Assembly: GCA_964473645.1 (NCBI GenBank)
Contig: CAYYPW010000004.1
Coordinates: 186,001 to 250,000, forward strand
From: HdN1 sp964473645
Lineage (GTDB): Bacteria > Pseudomonadota > Gammaproteobacteria > Pseudomonadales > Ketobacteraceae
Direction: 5' to 3'
DNA length: 64,000 bases
Positions within the stretch are counted from its first letter, which is position 1. Each line of letters opens with the position of its first letter. Made by a program: the position numbers and the translations under genes. Under the pieces are notes generated by a model. The model saw only the letters and a program-made list of their open reading frames with translations, was not told where the DNA came from and searched no databases. This document shows, in pieces, positions 54,462-63,206 of the stretch.

Positions 54462-56048
54462 ATGTTTAATGTCATCGTATGTAATAGTAAAGGCGAACCG
54501 GTCTCTACCACCTTCGTCGATCGTCCGCCCTGCTCCCTGGGTTCTCTCGCCGATAACACGGTGGTGCTCCCCGGTTGGAAAGTCGCACGTGTACATGCAG
54601 AGCTGCATCTAAAGGAAGATGGCGTCCATATTACCAATCGCGCCAAAATGACATCCTTGCGCGTTAACGACAACAAAGTCGAAGCCTATGGGCCGCTTAC
54701 CCTCGGCGATACGATCAATATTGGTGATTATCAAATCAAAATCCAGGTCAAAGGTAATGGTGATCGCCAGCCACCAGAAGAATCCTTACGCTTACTCGAA
54801 CAACATCGACGTCTACGTGAAAAACTCTACCGCTTTGTCGCCAATGGCATGGCCAAATTGCCGGCAGATTTACCCGAAGAAGACATTCACATTGCAGCCC
54901 AACAACTGGTGGAAGATGCACTGGAAAAATCACCTCACTTGCCAGAGAACCTAGATGTTAAACGAATCGGGCGTGCCGTTTTGAATGAGTTCGTCGGCAT
55001 GGGGCCACTTGATGCATTAATGGCCATGAGTGATGTTTCTGAAATCATGGTGAATTCACACAACGAAATATTTTATCACAGCGACGATGGCACTCAGCGC
55101 GCCAGTGAAGGGTTTACCAACGATGATGCCGTTATCAATGTCATCAAGCGTATCGTGCGCAAGGCGGGTCGTCGTATCGATGAGCGCTCCCCCATGGTAG
55201 ACGCGCGCATTGAAGGCGGTGCACGAATCAACGCGATCATTCCACCACTGGCAATCAAAGGCCCGTCGCTGACCATTCGACTGCGTAAAAATGAAAAGCT
55301 CACCGCCGCCCATTTGATCAACTATCAGTCGCTCAACCCGGCAATGATGAAATTCCTTGAGCTGGCCGTCAAAAATAAACGCAATATTGTTGTTTCTGGT
55401 GGAACGGGTTCGGGCAAATCCACGCTGTTGAATATTTTGTCCAACTTTATCCCCGAACATGAGCGTATTGTCACCATCGAAGACGCCGCCGAACTGGAAC
55501 TATCGCAACCCAACCTGGTGGCGCTTGAAACCCGTTCGGCCGACATCGACGGGCAAGGGGCCGTCAGCGTGCGCGATCTGGTAAAAAACAGCCTTCGCAT
55601 GAGTCCCGAACGTATTGTGGTGGGAGAATGCCGCGGCGGCGAAGCACTCGACATGCTGCAGGCCATGAACACCGGACACGATGGTTCGCTCACGACCATT
55701 CACGCCAATTCCCCGCGCGACTGTATCAACCGTATGGAAGTTCTCGTATTAATGTCTGGTTTGGAATTACCCTCCGCCGCCATCCGCGGACAAATACAAT
55801 CGGGCGTGCATTTAATAATTCAACAAATGCGATTTCCGTGCGGAAGCCGAAAGATCACCAGTATTTCTGAAGTCTGCGGCATAGAATCCAATACGGTACA
55901 GATTGGCGAGATTTATCGCTTTCAGCAAGACGGCTTTGACGCCGACGGTAAGGTGCGCGGACGCTTTATAGCAACCGGTATTGTGCCGAATTTTATCGAG
56001 CGCTTGAAACACCAGGGCATCCCGATTGATTTTTCCATGTTTGAATAG
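54462..56048 (+). CDS. FHA-domain CpaF/TadA-type secretion ATPase
   Basis: A 528-residue fusion. The N-terminal FHA domain (about 1-90) has CSLGSLADNTVVLPGWKVAR followed by VHAELHL and reads phospho-threonine. The rest is a CpaF/TadA ATPase of the type II/IV secretion superfamily. It has a helical N-terminal region (about 110-190), Walker A VVSGGTGSGKSTLLN (about 311), an Asp box EHERIVTIEDAAELEL, the Walker B region IVVGECRGGEALDMLQA (about 384) and the His box SLTTIHANSPRDCINRM. CpaF powers Tad pilus assembly, but no TadB, TadC, pilin or secretin is in the window. The start at 54462 has GGAG 7 bases upstream; an ATG at 54432 is less likely. It converges on the hybrid kinase with a 10-base gap. 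Confidence 0.92.
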   Translation: MFNVIVCNSKGEPVSTTFVDRPPCSLGSLADNTVVLPGWKVARVHAELHLKEDGVHITNRAKMTSLRVNDNKVEAYGPLTLGDTINIGDYQIKIQVKGNGDRQPPEESLRLLEQHRRLREKLYRFVANGMAKLPADLPEEDIHIAAQQLVEDALEKSPHLPENLDVKRIGRAVLNEFVGMGPLDALMAMSDVSEIMVNSHNEIFYHSDDGTQRASEGFTNDDAVINVIKRIVRKAGRRIDERSPMVDARIEGGARINAIIPPLAIKGPSLTIRLRKNEKLTAAHLINYQSLNPAMMKFLELAVKNKRNIVVSGGTGSGKSTLLNILSNFIPEHERIVTIEDAAELELSQPNLVALETRSADIDGQGAVSVRDLVKNSLRMSPERIVVGECRGGEALDMLQAMNTGHDGSLTTIHANSPRDCINRMEVLVLMSGLELPSAAIRGQIQSGVHLIIQQMRFPCGSRKITSISEVCGIESNTVQIGEIYRFQQDGFDADGKVRGRFIATGIVPNFIERLKHQGIPIDFSMFE

Positions 56049-56058
56049 GCGCGTCGCG

Positions 56059-59000
56059 TTAAGGCGCGGGCAACACTTTCAAGGCCTGCGCTATGTCGTC
56101 TTCGATCATGTCGATCAATGCGCTCAGCGCCACAAACCACTCGCGCGCTTTTTCCATATCGCTGCGCGCATCAACCAGTTCGAATTGCAGAAAAAGATTG
56201 GAAATGTTCTCCGCTCCGAGCATGAGTGCAGAGGATTTTCCGCGATGTCCCACCTCGCTGATTTGCCTAAAATCACTTTGCTGTAGCGCGGTCTCCAGAT
56301 CCAGGCGATCCTTACGCACGGTTTCGACAAAAAGACGGGCGTATTTTTCCACCTTTTCGCGATTACCGTTCCACATTTTCACCAGTGCTGAAAGATCGAT
56401 GTTGTTTACGGCTTGCCCTTTCTCTGGCAACAGATTTGTCTCTGGCAAAAGATTTCTCTCCGGCAACACATGCCTCTCTGGCAACACCTCCACCGGTGAC
56501 GGCTTGTGGTTCACCCAGCGACTCAATGTCGTAAACAAGCGCTGCGGATTAACAGGCTTGGAAACGAAATCATCCATCCCGGCTTCACGGCAGCGAATGC
56601 GATCATCGTCGCGCGCATTCGCTGTCATTGCAATCACCACCACCTGCCGCAACGCCGGAGTCGCGCGAATAATTCGCGTTGCCTGATACCCGTCCATTCC
56701 AGGCATTTGTACGTCCATCAAAACACAATCAAACGTTTCGGTGCTCAGTTTCTCCAGTGCCTGTTCGCCGCTCGAACACACAATGACACTGGCGCCCGCT
56801 TGCTCAAGCAGTTCCTTGGCGACTTGTTGATTGAAGGGATTGTCTTCGACCAGCAATAAGCTCGCACCTTGCAAAAAGCCTGTATCGGTTTCGATAACGC
56901 CAGGGGTAGGCTCCGACTTCGCTGTGGCGCGAGCCAATCGAACGCTAAACCAGAAAGTACTGCCAACGCCTAGCTCAGACTGCACATTGATATCCCCTTT
57001 CATCAGCAACACCAATTGCTTGCAGATTGCCAAGCCCAAGCCGGTGCCGCCGTAATTGCGCGCGGTCGAAGCATCTGCCTGTTGAAACGGTTCGAATAAT
57101 TGCGCCACCGATGCGGGTGTCAGCCCAATGCCAGTATCTTTCACCGTGAACTTCACCAACACACTGGCCTCATCGGCCTCCTGCAAATGGGCAGACACGT
57201 CAACCGCCCCTTGTGGCGTAAATTTGAGTGCATTGCCCGTCAAATTATGCAATACCTGACTCAAGCGCAAAGGATCGCCGATCAACGGAATATCCAGCGC
57301 TGGATCAATGTGAAATCGCAATTGCAGATTTTTTACCGTCGCACTGATCGCCAATTGACTGTAAAGCTGGTCAAAGACCGACGCCAGGTTGAACCTGACG
57401 GTTTCCAGCGTCATTTTGCCGGCTTCAATTTTTGATATATCGAGAATGTCGTTCAGAATTCCCAGCAGGTACTGCGCCGATTGCTCAATTTTCTGCACAT
57501 AGTCACGCTGCTTCTCATCGAGCGCGGTGCGTAACGCCAGGGTTGCCATGCCGATGATGCTGTTCATCGGTGTGCGAATGTCATGGCTCATATTGGCCAG
57601 AAACTGGCTCTTGGCTTCATTGGCCACTTCTGCCTGGTGACGGGCTTCATCGAGTTGGCGCGTGCGCTCTACCACACGCCGCTCCAGAGTTTCGTTGGCA
57701 TGCCTCAGCTCGTTTTCAATGGCCTTGATATCACTGATATCGGCGATCGTTCCCGATACGCGCAGGGGTTTACCTTCGCTGTCACGCCGCACCACCATAC
57801 CGCGATCCAGTACCCATTTCCATTGGCCATTCTTGCATAGCAGTCGCAACTCGACCGAATAAGGATTCAACCCCGCCAAATGGCCTTGCAAGGCAGCGAC
57901 GACACGCGCCTTGTCATCCGGGTGAACCCGCGATTCCCAGGCTTCGTACACCGAATCGATTTCATCGGGCTCATAGCCCAGCATTTTTTTCCATTGCGGT
58001 GAATAGGTGACGCGATTGGTATCAATCTCCCAGTCCCAAACGCCCTGGCCAGACCCTTCCAGCGCAAATTTCCAACGTGCTTCACTGACGCGTAACTGCT
58101 CTTCGATACGTTCGCGGTTGGACAGGTCTTGCAATAATATTTTCTTTGCTTCACTGACCGAATTCATCATGTCGAGAAAGGCACGCGACAGCACGCCCAG
58201 TTCATCATTGCGTTCATGTTTGAGTAAGGGCCTGACCGACATATCGCCATCTGCAATGGCACGCGTTGCTTTAACAAACGAGGTCAGCGGCTGGGTAATG
58301 TTCTTGCGCAATACCCACCACAGCATTCCTACTTCCATCAACAGCGAGATTACACCAATAATAATGATGTATTGCACCGTACTCATGGCGGCGCCGTTCA
58401 TTTGTTGCTTGGGGTATAAACTCACCAACAACCAGTCGGGACCATCGATTTTTCCAATCGAGACAAAGCGCTCATGCCGGGTATCGTTGATCAGCGACTG
58501 GCCTGCATTTTCAGAAATCACCTTGTACAAATCCCGCAAGGAAGCGTCATCCTGTTCTTGCAGATAGAGTTTACCTTTTGTTTCGATCAGCTTTTGTTCC
58601 AGCTCAGGATGCGCAATCACCAGTCCGTCCGAACGCATGATAAAACTGGTGGAACCATCAAAACGGGTAGAGGCCAGGCGATGATTGATGTCAGACAAGG
58701 AGATATCCACACCAACGCCCGCAATATTGCGCTCTCCCAGCACGATCGGCGCAGTAAACGACACCATCCACACCTTCGGCACATCATCGCGATAAGTGCT
58801 AGACCATGAACTCCTTCTTTCTTCATAGGGAATATCGGCATTGAAAATCTTGCTGAAATCCCCTTGAGTTGCAAGATCAAACCCGGCGTTGAAATCCGGA
58901 TACCAGGGCACTCCTGGCCAATACACCAACAGATCTTTTTCCGGTGTCACAAAATAGATATTGATGCTGGGCATGAAATGCTCTATCGCATCCAGCGGCT

Positions 59001-59526
59001 TGGTAATCCCCACTGCGTGCTGAAACAGCATCTCTTGCGCCAGTAACAAACGCAAACGGCGATCAGCCGTCATCGGAAAATCATTATCGATACCGCCCGA
59101 AAAGCCGCTGTAACGCTGCCCGTAGGGGCCAACTAGACCGGCATATAATTCTTCACGCGGATACGCGGTCGCATCGTCGTTGAATCGGAAATACCGATCG
59201 AAATCCCCCGCAGGCTCCACGCCTCCCAGCCGCTGATAACGGGCGATATATTCCTGTCGCAAATCGCTCAGTCGGTTTTCAAGAAAAACCAGCCATTGAG
59301 ATTCTGTCTGCGTGCGTAACGAGGTAAACAATGACATCTGTTGTTTGACGCCATTTTCAATACTCACGATGGACTGGTAATAGCTGAAAACGCTGACAGC
59401 CAACACAACGACACTGATACGCAGCGCCATTTGCAAAACCAGACGCGCGGATAGCGAGCTGTGAGGGGTATCTGACTGGTTTCGATGGTCGTCCGTCGAG
59501 ATTGCACGACCTGAATAATCAGACAT
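56059..59526 (-). CDS. Hybrid sensor histidine kinase (Cache-HAMP-PAS-HisKA-HATPase-REC-Hpt)
   Basis: An 1155-residue inner-membrane hybrid kinase. Two membrane helices (near residues 30-50 and 395-420) frame a periplasmic double-Cache-like sensor (ending VSIGKIDGPDWLLVSLYPK). HAMP follows (about 420-470), then a PAS/PAC domain (about 500-625) and a short coiled coil. HisKA has the phospho-His in NMSHDIRTPMNS (about 647); HATPase has LTGNALKFTPQG, KDTGIGLT and GGTGLGLAICKQL. The receiver has the Asp in CVLMDVQMPGMDG (about 935), and an Hpt carries His in EVGHRGKSSALML (about 1094). Between receiver and Hpt lie four 6-residue repeats of the LPER(N/H) type. The ATG at 59526 has GGAG 7 bases upstream. 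A phosphorelay partner is not seen nearby. Confidence 0.95.
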   Translation of the reverse strand: MSDYSGRAISTDDHRNQSDTPHSSLSARLVLQMALRISVVVLAVSVFSYYQSIVSIENGVKQQMSLFTSLRTQTESQWLVFLENRLSDLRQEYIARYQRLGGVEPAGDFDRYFRFNDDATAYPREELYAGLVGPYGQRYSGFSGGIDNDFPMTADRRLRLLLAQEMLFQHAVGITKPLDAIEHFMPSINIYFVTPEKDLLVYWPGVPWYPDFNAGFDLATQGDFSKIFNADIPYEERRSSWSSTYRDDVPKVWMVSFTAPIVLGERNIAGVGVDISLSDINHRLASTRFDGSTSFIMRSDGLVIAHPELEQKLIETKGKLYLQEQDDASLRDLYKVISENAGQSLINDTRHERFVSIGKIDGPDWLLVSLYPKQQMNGAAMSTVQYIIIIGVISLLMEVGMLWWVLRKNITQPLTSFVKATRAIADGDMSVRPLLKHERNDELGVLSRAFLDMMNSVSEAKKILLQDLSNRERIEEQLRVSEARWKFALEGSGQGVWDWEIDTNRVTYSPQWKKMLGYEPDEIDSVYEAWESRVHPDDKARVVAALQGHLAGLNPYSVELRLLCKNGQWKWVLDRGMVVRRDSEGKPLRVSGTIADISDIKAIENELRHANETLERRVVERTRQLDEARHQAEVANEAKSQFLANMSHDIRTPMNSIIGMATLALRTALDEKQRDYVQKIEQSAQYLLGILNDILDISKIEAGKMTLETVRFNLASVFDQLYSQLAISATVKNLQLRFHIDPALDIPLIGDPLRLSQVLHNLTGNALKFTPQGAVDVSAHLQEADEASVLVKFTVKDTGIGLTPASVAQLFEPFQQADASTARNYGGTGLGLAICKQLVLLMKGDINVQSELGVGSTFWFSVRLARATAKSEPTPGVIETDTGFLQGASLLLVEDNPFNQQVAKELLEQAGASVIVCSSGEQALEKLSTETFDCVLMDVQMPGMDGYQATRIIRATPALRQVVVIAMTANARDDDRIRCREAGMDDFVSKPVNPQRLFTTLSRWVNHKPSPVEVLPERHVLPERNLLPETNLLPEKGQAVNNIDLSALVKMWNGNREKVEKYARLFVETVRKDRLDLETALQQSDFRQISEVGHRGKSSALMLGAENISNLFLQFELVDARSDMEKAREWFVALSALIDMIEDDIAQALKVLPAP

Positions 59527-59750
59527 TGACGCACTCCAAAACGGGGCCGGATGGCGTCCCTGGACAGAACGCAAACACACATTGATTTAACGAGAGTTCT
59601 TCGAAGCTTAGATCGACTCGTTCATCCGCGCCAGCAGCCCGGTGATCCCCGGCGCAGCCAGTCGCGGGGCAATATCAGCGTCGATTCAGTCGACAGCACC
59701 CGCGCATTGAGGTTATGTTTCTGGCTGACGACAGGAATGTGATTGATACC

Positions 59751-60980
59751 ATGCCAAACAAAGGACAACTGCTTCATTTTTTAACGATGGTGGTGATGCT
59801 CATCGCTGCCCTTCCCGCCGCTTATGCCGCCAACCTCCATCTGGTGCAGGATCGCGCTGAAATTCTGCGGCCCGAGGCGATTGAAGAGCTGTCACGGCTC
59901 ACGCAGGAGGTAGAGCAGCAAACCTCAGCTGAAGTGATGGTGATGACAGTGCCCTCCCTCTATGACGTGGATATTGATGCCTTCGCCACCAATATGTTCA
60001 ATCAGATTGGCATAGGTCGCAAAGAGACCAACAACGGCTTGTTGTTCCTGATTGCGCCCAACGATCGACGCACCCGCATCGAAGTTGGCTATGGGCTGGA
60101 ACCCTTGTTCACCGACGCATTGGCCGGCGATATTCTCGATACCTGGGTGATTCCCCGCTTCAAACAAAATGACATCGAAGGTGGAATCCTTGCAGGCACG
60201 CGTGAAATCGCCAGGATTCTGAAACAATACCCCGAAGCCGCCAAAGGCGTCCCAGGCTCAACCCCCCTCTACGTGCGCACCAAATTGCGGGATTTCTCCG
60301 CTGCCATATATTCGCTTGGGCTCGCAGCAACCGTCATTTTGCTGGGCTATGTCTTCGTCCGACACCGAAAATCCTACCCGGTACTGCTGCTGTACTTTCT
60401 GGTCGCGCTGGTGGTGGCCGCGATCGTGGGCGTTATCCTCGCCTACCTCGCGCTCGAAAACACCACCGACTTACCCTGGTTCGAAATGAGTGTGGCCGGG
60501 CTGTCGTTATTGGTGACCGGTATTTTGAACCTGCGTCAGTTTCGACGTTTTCGCCCACGACAATGCCAAAGTTGCAGCGGCCCGATGCATGTACTGGCAG
60601 AACAGGACGACGACAAACACCTCAACGAAGTGCAACGCCTAGAAGAACGCCTAGGCTCGGTGGACTACGATGTCTGGTACTGCCCAGCCTGCCTGAAAGC
60701 TGACACTGAACGTTATGTGGCGACCTTTACCTCCTATTCCCGCTGCCCGAAATGCAAGGCACAAACACTACAAGAAACCGTCACGACCCTGGTGCGGGCA
60801 ACCACCAGCAGCACCGGCTCGGAACGTGTCGATTCAAAATGTGTCTCCTGCTCGCATACTGCGACAGAAGTACGCACCACGCCTCGCCTCTCCAGTTCAT
60901 CAAGTTCAGGCGGGTCTTCCGGTGGAGGCAGCAGCGGGGGTGGGAGCAGTGGAGGTGGCGGTGCATCGAGAAGCTGGTAA
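59751..60980 (+). CDS. TPM-domain (YgcG-like) membrane protein with zinc ribbons
   Basis: A 409-residue protein. A signal peptide (LTMVVMLIAALPAAYAAN) is followed by a TPM domain (about 25-160) with VQDRAEILRPEAIEELSRLT, VMTVPSLYDVDIDAFATNMF and RIEVGYGLEPLFTDALAGDI. Three membrane helices come next (about 180-255). Two Cys-pair ribbons follow in the cytosol (CQSCSG with WYCPACL; CPKC with CVSC), and the protein ends in a Ser/Gly-rich tail. TPM proteins often sit with LemA, as here. They are linked to envelope or thylakoid membrane upkeep, and some have acid phosphatase activity. I chose the Met at 59751 before the signal peptide; an ATG at 59715 is also in frame. Confidence 0.85.
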   Translation: MPNKGQLLHFLTMVVMLIAALPAAYAANLHLVQDRAEILRPEAIEELSRLTQEVEQQTSAEVMVMTVPSLYDVDIDAFATNMFNQIGIGRKETNNGLLFLIAPNDRRTRIEVGYGLEPLFTDALAGDILDTWVIPRFKQNDIEGGILAGTREIARILKQYPEAAKGVPGSTPLYVRTKLRDFSAAIYSLGLAATVILLGYVFVRHRKSYPVLLLYFLVALVVAAIVGVILAYLALENTTDLPWFEMSVAGLSLLVTGILNLRQFRRFRPRQCQSCSGPMHVLAEQDDDKHLNEVQRLEERLGSVDYDVWYCPACLKADTERYVATFTSYSRCPKCKAQTLQETVTTLVRATTSSTGSERVDSKCVSCSHTATEVRTTPRLSSSSSSGGSSGGGSSGGGSSGGGGASRSW

Positions 60981-61026
60981 CCCAAAAAATGGCAGCCCTG
61001 CGCCATCAACATAAGGATGACCTGAA

Positions 61027-61587
61027 ATGATTGCCACCACAGTGGTGGGTGTGTGTTGGGGAGGTTTTCTGCTGTGGTATCTCCTCGCCTATAACCATCT
61101 GATCGCCGTGCAAAAAACCGTGCCGCAAACCTGGGCCCACGTCGACGTTGATCTGCAACGCCGCTATGACCTAATCCGCAATCTGGTCGAAGTCGTAAAA
61201 GCCTACGCCAAACACGAGGCCGATGTGCTGCTGGCAACCACCCAGGCCCGCTCCGCAACGCCTGACCATGGTTATGGCAATGCGAAAGCGGCCAACCACG
61301 CCACGCATTCCGATACTGCCTTGTTGGGAAAAGTCATGCTGCTGGTAGAACAGTACCCGCAATTAAAAGCCGACCAGCAATTTCTTTCCTTGCAAAAAGA
61401 ACTGGTAGAAACCGAAAACCGCATTGCAAAACGTCGTAACGCCTACAACGAGTGTGTCAGCCGCTATGAAATATTTCGCACCACCTTTCCTGCGTTAATC
61501 GTCGCCTGGGCTGGCCACTTTGGCGAGCACATCTTTTTCGAATCGCAGGATGAAGCCCTGCAAGCCGTGCAGGTGAAACTGTCATGA
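61027..61587 (+). CDS. LemA family protein
   Basis: A 186-residue membrane protein: an N-terminal helix (VGVCWGGFLLWYLLAYNHLI) and then the LemA pattern KTVPQTWAHVDVDLQRRYDL, IRNLVEVVKAYAKHEADVL and QYPQLKADQQFLSLQKELVE. LemA proteins are single-helix anchors with a cytoplasmic helical bundle of unknown role. The gene lies 46 bases after the TPM gene and overlaps the next gene by four bases (ATGA). Members of this family often accompany TPM, MoxR or DUF58 genes. Confidence 0.92.
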   Translation: MIATTVVGVCWGGFLLWYLLAYNHLIAVQKTVPQTWAHVDVDLQRRYDLIRNLVEVVKAYAKHEADVLLATTQARSATPDHGYGNAKAANHATHSDTALLGKVMLLVEQYPQLKADQQFLSLQKELVETENRIAKRRNAYNECVSRYEIFRTTFPALIVAWAGHFGEHIFFESQDEALQAVQVKLS

Positions 61588-62018
61588 GACACGCCATGGT
61601 GCTGGGATTCGTCACGCTGTGCTTCGTCGTGATGGGTGTGTTTGCCTACCAGTTTGATCTGGCACGCCAAAGCGCCGCACACGGTGAGCGTTATGCCGAT
61701 ATCAATAAAGATTTACACAAACTTGAAATGCAATACCTCACCCACGCGCGCATTTTGATCGAAGCAATCAACCCACAGGACCCCTTGCTCACATTACTCG
61801 ACAGCGCCCCCAACACGCTCAACGCTATTAATGATGTTCAAGAGCGAGATGCACAATTTCAGGCATTGGTCGCGAAAGTACGGGTAAAGCTGCTGACCGA
61901 ACCCACCGATTTGATGGATGACACCGCCCTGCAAGAGTGGCGGCGCCTCTCCGACCAGATGAATGGCGCATTGCATCGACGCCAACGCTTGCTGGGTCAA
62001 ATCAACGACACGCAATAG
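61584..62018 (+). CDS. Small single-helix membrane protein, unknown
   Basis: A 144-residue protein with an N-terminal membrane helix (MVLGFVTLCFVVMGVFAYQF) and a charged helical remainder (RYADINKDLHKLEMQYLTHA). It overlaps lemA by ATGA and is therefore translationally coupled to it. I do not recognise a family. Its size and layout suggest a partner subunit of the LemA protein. A candidate terminator lies about 160 bases downstream, before the MoxR gene. Confidence 0.7.
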   Translation: MRHAMVLGFVTLCFVVMGVFAYQFDLARQSAAHGERYADINKDLHKLEMQYLTHARILIEAINPQDPLLTLLDSAPNTLNAINDVQERDAQFQALVAKVRVKLLTEPTDLMDDTALQEWRRLSDQMNGALHRRQRLLGQINDTQ

Positions 62019-62175
62019 CCGGTTTGATCAGTTAGTGCATGCATTAACCCGGCAGGTGTGATAAACGCAGCAAAACCTGCGTCCCCACCCACGCCCCCTC
62101 CCAGAACTCAGTGGCGTTTTTGTAGTCCAAACGGCATAATCCCCAACCCTGATCCCATAAAAACAATTCCAAACC

Positions 62176-62196
62176 ATTCTCCCCTGGGAGAATTTT
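62176..62196 (+). terminator. Attenuator-like hairpin before the MoxR gene
   Basis: ATTCTCC and GGAGAAT form a perfect 7-bp stem around CCTG, followed by TTT, and end 19 bases before the MoxR ATG. It separates the TPM/LemA part from MoxR/DUF58. It could terminate the first transcript or act as an attenuator in the MoxR leader. Confidence 0.55.
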
Positions 62197-62214
62197 GATC
62201 GGAGCTTTTCTGGC

Positions 62215-63195
62215 ATGTCTGACCGCGCCGCACTGTTGTCTCTGAAGAACGCGCTCGCCGAGCGCATCATCGGTCAGGAACATCTTATTCAACGATTGCT
62301 GATCGCCCTGCTTGCCAATGGCCACTTACTGGTCGAAGGTGCGCCTGGTCTTGCCAAAACCAAGGCCATCAAATGTCTGGCTGAAGGGATCGAAGGCGAT
62401 TTTCACCGTATTCAGTTCACCCCTGACTTGCTGCCTGCCGACGTCACCGGCACCGAAATCTATCGCCCCAACGACGCCAGTTTCGTGTTTCAGAAAGGGC
62501 CGATCTTTCACAACCTGGTATTGGCTGACGAGATCAACCGTGCGCCGGCCAAGGTGCAATCCGCCCTGCTCGAAGCCATGGCCGAACGCCAGGTCTCGGT
62601 GGGCGCATTAAGCCACAAGCTGCCCGATCTGTTTCTGGTCATGGCCACGCAAAACCCCATCGAGCAAGAAGGCACCTACTCCCTGCCCGAAGCTCAGCTC
62701 GATCGTTTTTTGATGCATGTGACGATTACCTACCCAGACGCAGCCTCGGAAAAACGCATCCTGCAATTGGCACGGCAAGAGGCGCAAGGCAATGGCCACT
62801 CCGCCAATCCTGCCGCTCGCCCCATCCAGCACCTGGTCACCCAAGCGCAGATTTTCAGCGTGCGCCAGGAACTCCTTAACCTGCACATGGTGCCGGCACT
62901 GGAGGAATACATCGTGCAATTCGTGATGGCGACCCGCAACCCACTTTCTTATGGCGATGATCTGTCGGGCTGGATTGAATATGGGGTCAGCCCACGCGGC
63001 ACCATAGCCCTCGATGCCTGCGCGCGTGCGCACGCCTGGTTGAACGATCGCGATTTCGTTACCCCCGAAGACGTACAAGCCGTCGCCCACGACACCCTTC
63101 GCCATCGCATTGGCCTCACCTTCGAAGCCGAAGCTAAAGGGGTCACCAGCGATCACATCATCGATGAGCTGCTCGACCGGGTGGCAGCACCGTAA
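62215..63195 (+). CDS. MoxR-family AAA+ ATPase
   Basis: A 326-residue AAA+ protein. Walker A is VEGAPGLAKTKAI, Walker B and the following loop are LADEINRAPAKVQSALLEAM, and the sensor region has VMATQNPIEQEGTYSLPEAQ. The C-terminal lid includes YGVSPRGTIALDACARAHAW. MoxR ATPases work with VWA or DUF58 proteins in metal insertion, maturation or stress functions. The next gene, 11 bases downstream, is a DUF58 protein, the usual partner. The length is normal and GGAG precedes the ATG. It is downstream of a hairpin that may control its expression. Confidence 0.95.
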   Translation: MSDRAALLSLKNALAERIIGQEHLIQRLLIALLANGHLLVEGAPGLAKTKAIKCLAEGIEGDFHRIQFTPDLLPADVTGTEIYRPNDASFVFQKGPIFHNLVLADEINRAPAKVQSALLEAMAERQVSVGALSHKLPDLFLVMATQNPIEQEGTYSLPEAQLDRFLMHVTITYPDAASEKRILQLARQEAQGNGHSANPAARPIQHLVTQAQIFSVRQELLNLHMVPALEEYIVQFVMATRNPLSYGDDLSGWIEYGVSPRGTIALDACARAHAWLNDRDFVTPEDVQAVAHDTLRHRIGLTFEAEAKGVTSDHIIDELLDRVAAP

Positions 63196-63206
63196 GGGAG
63201 CCACCG

